Assembly: GCA_016933045.1 (NCBI GenBank)
Contig: JAFGBR010000020.1
Span: 1-64,000 of the forward strand
Reading direction: 5' to 3'
DNA: 64,000 nt
From: Marinilabiliaceae bacterium
GTDB lineage: Bacteria > Bacteroidota > Bacteroidia > Bacteroidales > Marinilabiliaceae
The notes beneath the pieces were generated by a model. That model was not told where the DNA came from. It worked only from the letters and a program-made list of their open reading frames with translations, and made no database searches. The first letter of the stretch is position 1. The number at the start of each line of letters is the position of its first letter. Shown piece after piece: positions 55,960 to 64,000 of the stretch. A program made the position numbers and the translations under genes.

Positions 55960-56073
55960 ATGTAAAAATAATAATTCTATGGTATATATTAAGTATGTAA
56001 AATGCATTTTTTTTTTAAAAAAATCTGTTTTGAAGTATGATTTTCATTTATTAAGATGTAAAATAGAACATAT

Positions 56074-56106
56074 AAAAAAAGAGGCTTAAAGAAGCCCCTT
56101 TTTTAT
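56074..56106 (-). terminator. Terminator of the SusC/SusD operon
   Basis: An imperfect hairpin (about 56076-56087 with 56092-56105, one mismatch) with A/T tracts lies about 20 nt after the stop of the minus-strand beta-helix gene. Confidence 0.65.
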
Positions 56107-56124
56107 TATGAAAAAATTTACTAT

Positions 56125-58512
56125 TTATTTTACTAAAACTTTTTCTGTAACAGCTCCAATTTTTATAATATAAACTCCTTTGCTTAATCCTGTAATATGG
56201 TTAATGCCGGGGTTAAGTATTATTTCGTTAATTTTTTGACCCATTACTGAGTAAAGTTCTGCAATGCCAGCTTTGTGAGATTGAATGAAAAGCTTATCAT
56301 CAACCGAATAAATTTCAACATCATTAGTTATTTTAGCTTCTTTAGCAGAAGTAAATGTGTTGTCGATAACAGTAATACGAGATATGTAAGCATATTCGGT
56401 ATTAGATGTTTCCTGACCAGGGGCAAACAATCGTTCAGAGCTTGTGTCGGCAATCCAGCGCACAAAAACCGAGTCTTTATTATTGGCTTCGGAGGGTAAA
56501 ACACCATTAAATGGCATCCAAGTAGTAAGGAAATTATTGGCATTAATGGTGTCAATAGCAAAATCATTATAATTGGTTCCATTTAACGAATATTGCAATT
56601 TTTGAATTTTAAAAATAGAATTATCAGTTGCAATATATGATTCAACTCTTAAATTGGATAATCCATTGGTTGAGAATTTAATGAAGGGGTAGTCGGGGTT
56701 TCCAAAGTTATCCTGATGTGTACGACGAGCTAAACAGTTATTAACTTCAAAGCCTGTAAACTTGTTGTTGCGTGTTGAGATGGTTCTGATAGTATCGAGC
56801 TGAACGTAATTCATAACGCCTGGGTTTGCAGCATCTTTAGCAAAGTTTGCAGCTAAATTGGAATATGTTTGGTTGTTGGCAGTTAAATGGCTGAAATCCC
56901 AAGCCACAACATAAGGATATTCATTGAAATTAGCAGTCAGGTTAATATCATTACCCGAAATAGTAATTGTACGTGTTAAATCCGTATTACTGTCACTCCA
57001 TCCAATAAAACTATTAAGGTTGTGAGTATCAAGGGTAATTGTAATCTCATCGCCTTCGAAATAAACTGTTTTATCAGGACTTATAGTATATGATGCCGAT
57101 ATTGATCCATTAATTGTGATTGATACATTTCTTTCAATTAAAGGCGAATAATCTGCAAATATTTCAACATCAGAATTGATTGTAAACGAGTAAGGATTGT
57201 CTGTTGAAACCAAAGTATTGTCAGAAACCTTTTTCCAGCCATTAAAAGTGTAACCATCAACAGCAGATGCAGTTACGGTTACGGTTTCTCCATCTTCATA
57301 AAAAGCTCTTCCCGGAGTAATAACAGCATCAATAGAGTCGGGTGTAAATGATGCAGAAAGAGTTCTTGGGTTGATTAATGTTTTTACCCAACGAGGATCG
57401 CCAATAGGACCTCCATTGTTTCCTGAAGTAGCAGGTTTTTTGGTAGAAAGAAAAGTAAAATCACCTCCTTGAGGATTGGCAAAGTCATTCCATCCAAATT
57501 CAAGATCTTTCATTTTGTAGGTTGGAATAGAGTCACAATCAAGGAATCCTCCTTGTAAATCGGCATCTAATACCTGACCGGATAACCAAGGTCTAAGGCT
57601 GTCAACTATATTATTCTGGGCTTGAATAATACCACCTCTACATCTAATAACCGGAGGAATTGTGTAGGCTGCATCATCGGCAGGCATATTTAGTTCATTT
57701 GACCAATTTGGGATGAGAAGCATGTTGTTGTTAATGTAATATAAAGCTTCCTCGCTTAAAAAAGTCGTTGTGCTAATTAAACCTTCAGCACGCGACCAGG
57801 TTGTAACAACAGTGTTGTTTTCGAAATAAATTTCGGCATTACGACCGGTTTCATTGGACATGTGTGCCATTTGAAAAATGGTTTTTGCATAAGGCATGTC
57901 GTAGAAGGTATTATTTTTAATAACTACATACATAGGAATATAAGCGCAATAAAGCACAGGCCAAATATCGGTTGAACCATTCATGCGGTGTACCAGGCAG
58001 TTAGTCATTTCAAGCCATTCCAATGTGCCACAACTTGAGCTATCGGCTGGAGATTCGCTGCGCAAAACGCTACGTGCAACATTTGAGATTTCACAATTAC
58101 GGAATGCTAAAGTATCTATACTAAAATATCTTTGTTTTAATGAAAACAGGTAAGTGCCTCCAGTGTAAGTCCCGCTTCGGCCTTGCAGGTGAAGGTTTTC
58201 GAAAATAAGACTTGGTTTTGTAGGATGAGCAAGGTCGCTTACATCAGCAGCAGCTGATACTTCCATGATAATGGTTGCCATACTGTCTTTGTCTTCGTAA
58301 AACGATTTTAATACAATAGCTCCTACTTCGGGAATTCTAAGGTTTTTACCAGTGTTATAAACACCAGGCATGAGTAAAAGAGTATCGCCATCCTGACCTC
58401 CATTGAATGAAGTCTGCAACGCAGCAGCAGAATTAATTTCGATATTCCTTGCCATAAGGTTAAAGGAACCGATTATTGTTAAAAGTAACAATACTGTAAA
58501 TAAATTCTTCAT
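56125..58512 (-). CDS. T9SS-secreted beta-helix (DUF4957/DUF5123-like) protein, possible polysaccharide lyase
   Basis: 795 residues. Signal peptide (about 1-21), then a right-handed parallel beta-helix (about 30-345) with short repeating strands (FENLHLQGRSG, FRNCEISN, IKNNTFYDM, YFENNTVV), as in pectate-lyase-like proteins and DUF4957/DUF5123 members of polysaccharide loci. Two InlB B-repeat-like Ig modules follow (about 390-455 and 455-525; GYTFNGWKKVSD, SFIGWSDSN), an unassigned beta-rich part, and a type A T9SS C-terminal domain (about 724-795, ending VLVK). No catalytic residues can be assigned, so enzyme function is uncertain; it may be a binding protein. It is the last gene of the SusCD unit, 58 nt after susD. 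Confidence 0.82.
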   Translation of the reverse strand: MKNLFTVLLLLTIIGSFNLMARNIEINSAAALQTSFNGGQDGDTLLLMPGVYNTGKNLRIPEVGAIVLKSFYEDKDSMATIIMEVSAAADVSDLAHPTKPSLIFENLHLQGRSGTYTGGTYLFSLKQRYFSIDTLAFRNCEISNVARSVLRSESPADSSSCGTLEWLEMTNCLVHRMNGSTDIWPVLYCAYIPMYVVIKNNTFYDMPYAKTIFQMAHMSNETGRNAEIYFENNTVVTTWSRAEGLISTTTFLSEEALYYINNNMLLIPNWSNELNMPADDAAYTIPPVIRCRGGIIQAQNNIVDSLRPWLSGQVLDADLQGGFLDCDSIPTYKMKDLEFGWNDFANPQGGDFTFLSTKKPATSGNNGGPIGDPRWVKTLINPRTLSASFTPDSIDAVITPGRAFYEDGETVTVTASAVDGYTFNGWKKVSDNTLVSTDNPYSFTINSDVEIFADYSPLIERNVSITINGSISASYTISPDKTVYFEGDEITITLDTHNLNSFIGWSDSNTDLTRTITISGNDINLTANFNEYPYVVAWDFSHLTANNQTYSNLAANFAKDAANPGVMNYVQLDTIRTISTRNNKFTGFEVNNCLARRTHQDNFGNPDYPFIKFSTNGLSNLRVESYIATDNSIFKIQKLQYSLNGTNYNDFAIDTINANNFLTTWMPFNGVLPSEANNKDSVFVRWIADTSSERLFAPGQETSNTEYAYISRITVIDNTFTSAKEAKITNDVEIYSVDDKLFIQSHKAGIAELYSVMGQKINEIILNPGINHITGLSKGVYIIKIGAVTEKVLVK

Positions 58513-58570
58513 AATTTTTTTTTTAAAAGTTGAAATAAAATTAGTTTGATTATGAGTGTTTTAATAATAA

Positions 58571-60244
58571 TTATTCGTTATCTCCTTTCAGATTCCAATT
58601 TACCCAATATCCTCCGGTTTCAATACTGGCACGAATTGCAGCTTGTTTTGCATCTGGATATTTAGGGCATACTCGGTCGGCTATAATGTTAGGATCGTTA
58701 TATCGTAATGCCATTTTTATCATGTAACTGTATGATTTACCTTCGCCGGTGTACTCAAGCAAATACTCATCGAGTAAAGCCAGATCGTACATTTTTTGTC
58801 GTTCGTATTCAGTGATGTTGTATCCATCGTCAGATGGTTTGGGAAGAGGATGGTTTTTGCCACGCACGCAACCAACAATACCCACATCGCCATATCCTCC
58901 ATTGGGAGCAAACCAAGTTGAATAGAGAGGACTCCAATCGGGGGGTAACGAGGTTGCATAAGGGAATTCATTGGTTAATCCCTGGTTTAATATGCATTCC
59001 GATTGTCGCCAGTTGCCCAAATGGTTTTCGGCTTCGGAGAGTAAGAAATGAAAGTCATGGCCTCGTTGAAGAATAATAGAAGGCATAATTTCAAAAATCT
59101 TTGGTCTTAGGTATTCGCCACGGTGATAAAAATATTTCGAAAAGCTTATTTCTCCATTTATTTTATTTATCACTAAGCGCTGGGTTAGGCTACGTATATC
59201 TTCTTCGGGATACCTGCTTATTGCATAATCGGATGGACGCAGGAAGTAGCCGCCATCGGGATATCCGGGACAGAAATATTTAACCAGTCTGTTTGTTTGG
59301 TTATTGGCATAATCAAACATGATGCTCGAAACCAATTGAAGATTGTAACCAATTCGTTCGTTAAAGAACATGGTATGATAGTTTCCGGTTAATGGAATGC
59401 CACATGAATACATAAATTCCGATTCCAGGGTGTGTTGCTGATAAAGGAAATTTAAAATATTATCGCGAATCCATAACCAATCGTCTTGATTTCCACGCCA
59501 TGATAATAATTCGCTTCGGAGTAACAAGTAATTGGGTGTTAAGTATTTCCAGTATCCGTATTCATCTTCGTTTTGGTTTTCTTCATCTAGGTATGTTACC
59601 CAATCCATTTCAATATTTGCTGGAATAGTTGCTCCTTTTTGTTCAATTCCATTGTCGAGTATATTAATGCAAGCCGATACTATTGAAGGCATATCATTAA
59701 GCATTGTAAATACAGATGTGTCATTTAAGTTTGTAAGTTCTTTCAGAGAGCTGTCAAATAGCATTGCTTTACCATAAATACGGCCAAGTGTGTAGTATGC
59801 CCAAACTTTAATTCGTAGAGTACTGCTAACAAGTGCATCGTAGTTAGTACTTGTTTTTTCGTCTAAACCACCGGCTACTTTTTTTCGGTAAGAACCCACT
59901 TTTTCAATAAAATCGTTACAGGCAATAATTACCGAATAGTAACATGTAGGATCGGCATATTCATTTCCATCGGTTTCGTTGTAGTTGTAAATATCCTGTA
60001 AAGCAACAGGTGCATTTCCTGTTATTTCGAGATAATCACCACGGGTATCTGTCAGAAAAATAGCGTGATCGCCGGCCTCTTGCATACGAGTGAGAATTCC
60101 CATGAAACCTCTGTAAGCTTCATCGTTTTTCGAGATGTAATCGTCGGAATTGATTATGTTATCGGGATTTGTATTAAATAAATCTTCACACGACGTAAAA
60201 GTCGCAGTACTCAATATGCATAATAGAATTAAAATATTTCTCAT
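58571..60244 (-). CDS. susD: SusD/RagB family nutrient-binding lipoprotein
   Basis: 557 residues. Lipobox ending FTSC near residue 19, followed by the SusD-type N-terminal pattern (NTNPDNIINSDDYIS, DEAYRGFMGILTRMQ) and TPR-like helices with YYSVIIACNDFIEKV and LRIKVWAYYTLGRIYGKA. C-terminal part ends in the usual NWNLKG. It forms the lid of the SusC channel and binds glycan at the surface. It starts 6 nt after susC. The symbol denotes the family only; the ligand is unknown. Confidence 0.93.
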   Translation of the reverse strand: MRNILILLCILSTATFTSCEDLFNTNPDNIINSDDYISKNDEAYRGFMGILTRMQEAGDHAIFLTDTRGDYLEITGNAPVALQDIYNYNETDGNEYADPTCYYSVIIACNDFIEKVGSYRKKVAGGLDEKTSTNYDALVSSTLRIKVWAYYTLGRIYGKAMLFDSSLKELTNLNDTSVFTMLNDMPSIVSACINILDNGIEQKGATIPANIEMDWVTYLDEENQNEDEYGYWKYLTPNYLLLRSELLSWRGNQDDWLWIRDNILNFLYQQHTLESEFMYSCGIPLTGNYHTMFFNERIGYNLQLVSSIMFDYANNQTNRLVKYFCPGYPDGGYFLRPSDYAISRYPEEDIRSLTQRLVINKINGEISFSKYFYHRGEYLRPKIFEIMPSIILQRGHDFHFLLSEAENHLGNWRQSECILNQGLTNEFPYATSLPPDWSPLYSTWFAPNGGYGDVGIVGCVRGKNHPLPKPSDDGYNITEYERQKMYDLALLDEYLLEYTGEGKSYSYMIKMALRYNDPNIIADRVCPKYPDAKQAAIRASIETGGYWVNWNLKGDNE

Positions 60245-60250
60245 GATAAA

Positions 60251-63200
60251 TTAGAAATTTAATTGAAAACCAGCCAGTATTGTTTTTGGACGAGCCACTT
60301 TTGCATAGTCAAAGCCTTGCATTGCAACATTATACGAATATGAAAATTCAGGGTCGGCACCTAAATAATCTGTTAATGTAAAAAGGTTTTCGCCCGAAAT
60401 ATAAACCGAACCGCTTTGGCATACATTGAGTATTTTACCAAAATCGTATTTCAGTGTTATGTTACGTAATTTTATGTATGATGCATCCTCAATCCATCTA
60501 TCGGAAAAAGAGTTATTGCCAGCTGGATCGCCATAAGCAGCTCTTGGTAACTGTGCATTTTGGCCTTCAACCTGCCATCGGTTTTTTACCGATACGGATT
60601 GATTACGGAATGTGCTCATCGATTCGAGATCGCGGCGTACAGCGTTGTAGGCCATATTTCCGTACGAATATGCAAAGTCGGCCAATAATGATAACTTTTT
60701 ATAGCGGAATGATGTAAATAAATTACCAAAAAAATCGGGTTCGGCTGAGCCAAGAAGAACCTTGTCTTTGGCGTTGATGTCATTATCCTCATTATTGGTA
60801 TTTACAAATTTAACATCTCCAGCCTGGTATGGATTGCCGTATATGTTATTAAGCCAGTCAGAGGTTGCTTCGTTAGTGGTAGTGTAAATGCCATCTGTTT
60901 TGTATCCGTAGAACTGGTAAGGCGATTCTCCTTTTTTCATAATAACAAGGGCATCATCGTTATTGAAGCTTTCGAAATTTATGAATAGTTCATCGCTATT
61001 GCCAAGTGTTTTTATTTCACTTTTAACCTGCGAAATAGAACCACCAAGTGCCCAGTCGAAATTTTTTGTACGAATGGGGTTTAGCCTAAGAGCAATTTCC
61101 ATTCCCTTTGAGGCTATGGAGCCGGTGTTGTCGTAATATTCCGATGACCCGTAAACACTTGAAATATTTCGTGCAATTAACAAATCATTTGCATTTGTCC
61201 AGAAGTAATTAGCCTGCACATCGATAAGATAATTAAATAGTGACATGTCAATTCCCACTTCAAACTGGTCATTTTTTTCCCATTCTAAATTGGTGTTGGG
61301 AACATTTTTCCTGATAATGGTACCCAAATTAAATAAGTTTGAGTTTTGGTAATAGTTTTTTGCATAGTTCGAGGAAAAACGGCTGTTTCCTGTACGGCTA
61401 AACTCGGCCGACAGGTTAAAAATTGAGATAGCGTTGGGTAAAAGGTCTCTGTTTCCCAGCATGAGTGTCAATCCTAATGAAGGGAACAATCCGTAACGAG
61501 GTGCATCAACACCGGAAACTGATGATCCGTCAATAGCCATATTCAAGCTTGTTTTTATTAGGTTATTGTAGGTATAATCGCCATGAAGGTAATAGTTTAC
61601 CCATGTCCATTCCAGATTATCGCCTGTAATGTTCAGGTCTTCAGTAGCTTTTCCTAGTGATTGTAAATAATCGTTAGGAGTATTGTATCCCGATGCGTAA
61701 TCAAATTCAACCTTGCTTCCCAATGTGCGCATTCCTAAACTACCTTTAAATTGGTGAAAGATATTGAAAGTACGCTGGTAGCTGGCATTTAATCCATAAA
61801 AGTTTGAGTGATTTTCAGTTACACCACGACGAACAGTATTATAACCTATGCCAAAATACTGTGGAATAATTGCCTGATCGGTAACACCCGGAATAAAATT
61901 AGTTTCTTCGGTATAATTGTAATACAGGTTTAATAATCCGGTTAGTGTCAGATGCCTGTTTGCATAAAAATTAATACCAAACCTGATGTTGGCATCATAT
62001 ATTTTGTCAGTAGCATTAACTGTATTAACAATAGCTAAGGGGTTACTTACATTGTCGTAATCGAAAGTTGGATTTTCGTTGGTGTTCCAGCCATCATAAG
62101 TGGCATATCGATCCAGGATGTTTCCATTCGGTTCTTTTCGGTAAGGGCTAAGCAATGGCATAGCTAACGATGATGCCAGTAAGGGATTTGTTTCGGCAAC
62201 CATTCCTTGTTCCTGAAGTTTACCGGTTATATATGCCAGACCTACATTTGCAAAAAGAGCCACTTTACGGCTTGCTATAATGTTGGTGTTTATAAGGGTA
62301 TTGTAACGATCGGTTTTTGTATCGCCAATTACCCCGCCTTCGGATGTATAACCAAATGATATATTGTATTTGGCAATTTCATCACCCCCCTCAACCCTAA
62401 AAACATTATCGGTAACAAAGGCCTGCGATTCTATTTCAGAGTTCCAGTCTGTATTATTATTAAATAAATATGAATAGTAATTATCGCTATTTTCCAAAAA
62501 GGGATAATCAGCAACCAGAGATGATAATGAGTTGTATTGGGTCATTCCGATATCCTGCAAATAATTTTTGTAATCAGTAACACCAAGCGAAGGAATGTTT
62601 CGGTTTGCAGTTCGTAAACCATATTGACCGGTGAAAGAAATTCGTGTATCCAGATTGTCGGAGGTGGCTTGTTCGGTTTCGATAAGTAAAACGCCATTTG
62701 AACCTAATGAACCATAAAGTGAAGCATTGGCACCTTTAAGCAGTGTTACACTTTTAATGTCATTTACATTAATGGCAGATAAAATACTGCGCGAATACCC
62801 GTTAATAGCATTAGACGTATTTTCGTTACCTAAATAGGGTATTCCATTAAGGACGATAAGAGGTGAGTTGGAAGCAATAAATGAATGGACGCCACGTACA
62901 TTTAAATAAGCCCCCTCGTTAGGCATTCCGCTTTTGCCAATTACTAATAAGCCTGGAATTTGGTCTTGTATGGCAATGTCTAACAACACATCTTTATTTA
63001 AATCTTTTTTTCGTATGCCATTTGTACTAATGCTTTTTATTTCGCGTGATTCAGTAATATTTTCCATAGTTACCTGTCCGTTGTATTTAACAGCTGCTAT
63101 TGACTGTAGTTTTATTTGAGCAGGGAGGCTTTTTTGCAGTGTTTTTTTGAACGGATAATAACCTTCGGCTGATATTTCTATTGTTCCTTTTAATGTAATA

Positions 63201-63454
63201 GTATCGGTTGATATATCAATGTTAAAAGTTCCATTTGAATCGGTAACTGCAGAGATGTTATCGGTAGGTAAATCAATTAATACCATTGCTCCTTCGATGG
63301 GAGTTTCATTAACACTAGTAACTTGCGATTGTATCACCTTTTTTTCACCGGCCCAGGTTAGGGTTGCCGATGTTAGTAATAAAATAATAAAACGCAAATA
63401 GCTAAACCATTTATAGAAAGTAATAATTCTATTATTCTTCATAGTTTTTGTCAT
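60251..63454 (-). CDS. susC: SusC/RagA family TonB-linked outer membrane protein
   Basis: 1067 residues. Signal peptide (about 1-36), a carboxypeptidase-regulatory-like domain (about 43-115; VNETPIEGAMVLIDLP), the plug (DIAIQDQIPGLLV, LNVRGVHSFIASNSPLIVLNGIPY, SVTLLKGANASLYGSLGSNG) and a large beta-barrel ending in GFQLNF. It imports oligosaccharides together with SusD. A second ATG four codons in is an alternative start. It begins 6 nt downstream of the truncated gene at 63461. No anti-sigma/ECF or hybrid sensor is seen within the window. Confidence 0.95.
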   Translation of the reverse strand: MTKTMKNNRIITFYKWFSYLRFIILLLTSATLTWAGEKKVIQSQVTSVNETPIEGAMVLIDLPTDNISAVTDSNGTFNIDISTDTITLKGTIEISAEGYYPFKKTLQKSLPAQIKLQSIAAVKYNGQVTMENITESREIKSISTNGIRKKDLNKDVLLDIAIQDQIPGLLVIGKSGMPNEGAYLNVRGVHSFIASNSPLIVLNGIPYLGNENTSNAINGYSRSILSAINVNDIKSVTLLKGANASLYGSLGSNGVLLIETEQATSDNLDTRISFTGQYGLRTANRNIPSLGVTDYKNYLQDIGMTQYNSLSSLVADYPFLENSDNYYSYLFNNNTDWNSEIESQAFVTDNVFRVEGGDEIAKYNISFGYTSEGGVIGDTKTDRYNTLINTNIIASRKVALFANVGLAYITGKLQEQGMVAETNPLLASSLAMPLLSPYRKEPNGNILDRYATYDGWNTNENPTFDYDNVSNPLAIVNTVNATDKIYDANIRFGINFYANRHLTLTGLLNLYYNYTEETNFIPGVTDQAIIPQYFGIGYNTVRRGVTENHSNFYGLNASYQRTFNIFHQFKGSLGMRTLGSKVEFDYASGYNTPNDYLQSLGKATEDLNITGDNLEWTWVNYYLHGDYTYNNLIKTSLNMAIDGSSVSGVDAPRYGLFPSLGLTLMLGNRDLLPNAISIFNLSAEFSRTGNSRFSSNYAKNYYQNSNLFNLGTIIRKNVPNTNLEWEKNDQFEVGIDMSLFNYLIDVQANYFWTNANDLLIARNISSVYGSSEYYDNTGSIASKGMEIALRLNPIRTKNFDWALGGSISQVKSEIKTLGNSDELFINFESFNNDDALVIMKKGESPYQFYGYKTDGIYTTTNEATSDWLNNIYGNPYQAGDVKFVNTNNEDNDINAKDKVLLGSAEPDFFGNLFTSFRYKKLSLLADFAYSYGNMAYNAVRRDLESMSTFRNQSVSVKNRWQVEGQNAQLPRAAYGDPAGNNSFSDRWIEDASYIKLRNITLKYDFGKILNVCQSGSVYISGENLFTLTDYLGADPEFSYSYNVAMQGFDYAKVARPKTILAGFQLNF

Positions 63455-63460
63455 TGTTTA

Positions 63461-64000
63461 TTAATAATTACGGGTAGTAGGTCTTAAGCACCAGTGATAC
63501 ATCATAAGTTGAGTGACATTGTTTTTGCTTCGTCCGTTTGCCGGGTCATAAAAATATGAGTTGTCTTTCGATGAAATGGTAATGGTAAAGTTGCCGTCAT
63601 CGGGTAAATTAACAATAGCAACCTGGTAACCATCGGTATCGTAAGCAACTGCTTTTTCATTTTTTTCTATCCAGTCGCGCCAGTTGTAACCTTCGGGAAA
63701 TCCTATTGAAGAACTGCCGTAATAGTCCATTTCACTTACAGATCCTCTGTCGAAATGGTAATTAGAGCCTTGAGCCGACAGCAACATATCTTTGATTAAT
63801 AATTGGTTGTTGAAATAAATATCAATTGAGTAACGTAAGCTGTGTTTAAAGCCCATTCGCAGGTAATATTCACCGGCAGGGAGGTGTACTTCGCTCAATT
63901 TTTTTGTAGATGAATTGAATAGTAAACCATCGTATGTAACGCTGCAAACCGAAGAGTCAGTTCTGGCACTTTCCGATGGGATAGCGGTTAACACATGGTA
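63461..64000 (-). CDS. Surface protein upstream of susC, 5' truncated by window end
   Basis: The frame is open to the last base of the window, so only the C-terminal 179 residues are seen. No family is recognised with confidence. The visible part is beta-rich with many aromatic residues (EVHLPAGEYYLRMGF, YSIDIYFNNQLLI, FTITISSKDNSYFY) and resembles the carbohydrate-binding or fasciclin-associated C-termini of Bacteroidota surface lipoproteins; this is an impression only. The 6-nt gap to susC places it in the same operon. Confidence 0.7.
   Translation of the reverse strand, partial: YHVLTAIPSESARTDSSVCSVTYDGLLFNSSTKKLSEVHLPAGEYYLRMGFKHSLRYSIDIYFNNQLLIKDMLLSAQGSNYHFDRGSVSEMDYYGSSSIGFPEGYNWRDWIEKNEKAVAYDTDGYQVAIVNLPDDGNFTITISSKDNSYFYDPANGRSKNNVTQLMMYHWCLRPTTRNY

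Noticed and set aside
55868-56073. Cobalamin riboswitch upstream of the BtuB-like receptor
   Set aside because: No B12-box-like conserved core is visible and the leader is mostly A/T homopolymers.

Overview
The window looks like a chromosomal segment of an AT-rich Bacteroidota, most likely Bacteroidales/Marinilabiliales; the order is inferred. The support is direct: a fused LpxC/FabZ, a SusC/SusD pair, type IX secretion (T9SS) proteins with C-terminal sorting domains, glutaminyl-tRNA synthetase, RNase HI with a viroplasmin-like N-terminus, and promoters of the Bacteroidota TAnnTTTG type without clear Shine-Dalgarno sequences. No phage, plasmid or CRISPR signature was seen.

Layout. 1-5.3 kb: the 3' part of an aspartyl protease/PDZ protein, tRNA-Cys, a large beta-propeller sensor kinase and folB. 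5.4-11.4 kb: housekeeping genes (glnS, nitroreductase-folE, adjacent Fe- and Mn-type superoxide dismutases, Mrp ATPase with an Nfu scaffold). 11.5-22.6 kb: an NtrC-type response regulator, the T9SS lipoprotein SprE/PorW, the T9SS regulator PorX, an HD phosphohydrolase, then lpxD-lpxC/fabZ-lpxA for lipid A. 22.7-26.7 kb: pdxA, pepA, a small conserved hypothetical gene and a DUF4837 lipoprotein on the minus strand. 26.7-27.6 kb is about 0.9 kb of very AT-rich DNA with no recognisable gene. 27.6-38.3 kb: a TPR/LytS-type kinase, rnhA-glgB-kdsB, a receiver-less sigma-54 activator followed by lptE, a TPR-like protein and secG, then groES-groEL.

38.5-46 kb is more accessory: YfiR-like protein plus TonB receptor, photolyase, a membrane class III nucleotide cyclase, the decayed remnant of a REP-associated (RAYT/Y1) transposase that is not annotated by any long open frame, and an M24 peptidase. 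46-49.7 kb holds a secreted GH43 arabinanase-like enzyme with a T9SS tail and a TlpA-like thioredoxin. 49.8-55.9 kb is a tight minus-strand operon: TonB receptor, binding lipoprotein, FecCD permease, ATPase and a TrmO-FmdE fusion. It looks like a metal or metal-chelate uptake system with an uncharacterised cytoplasmic partner. 56.1-64 kb is a glycan-utilisation locus on the minus strand: a truncated surface protein, SusC, SusD and a T9SS-exported beta-helix protein.

Together the window contains T9SS machinery (SprE/PorW), its regulator (PorX), lipid A and LPS genes (lpxD/C/A, kdsB, lptE; T9SS cargo is often anchored on A-LPS) and two likely T9SS cargo proteins. The most interesting items are the TrmO-FmdE/TonB/FecCD operon with a 20-bp-phased direct repeat upstream, the PorX/HD/lpx neighbourhood, a perfect inverted repeat centred on the GH43 promoter, and the transposase fossil.
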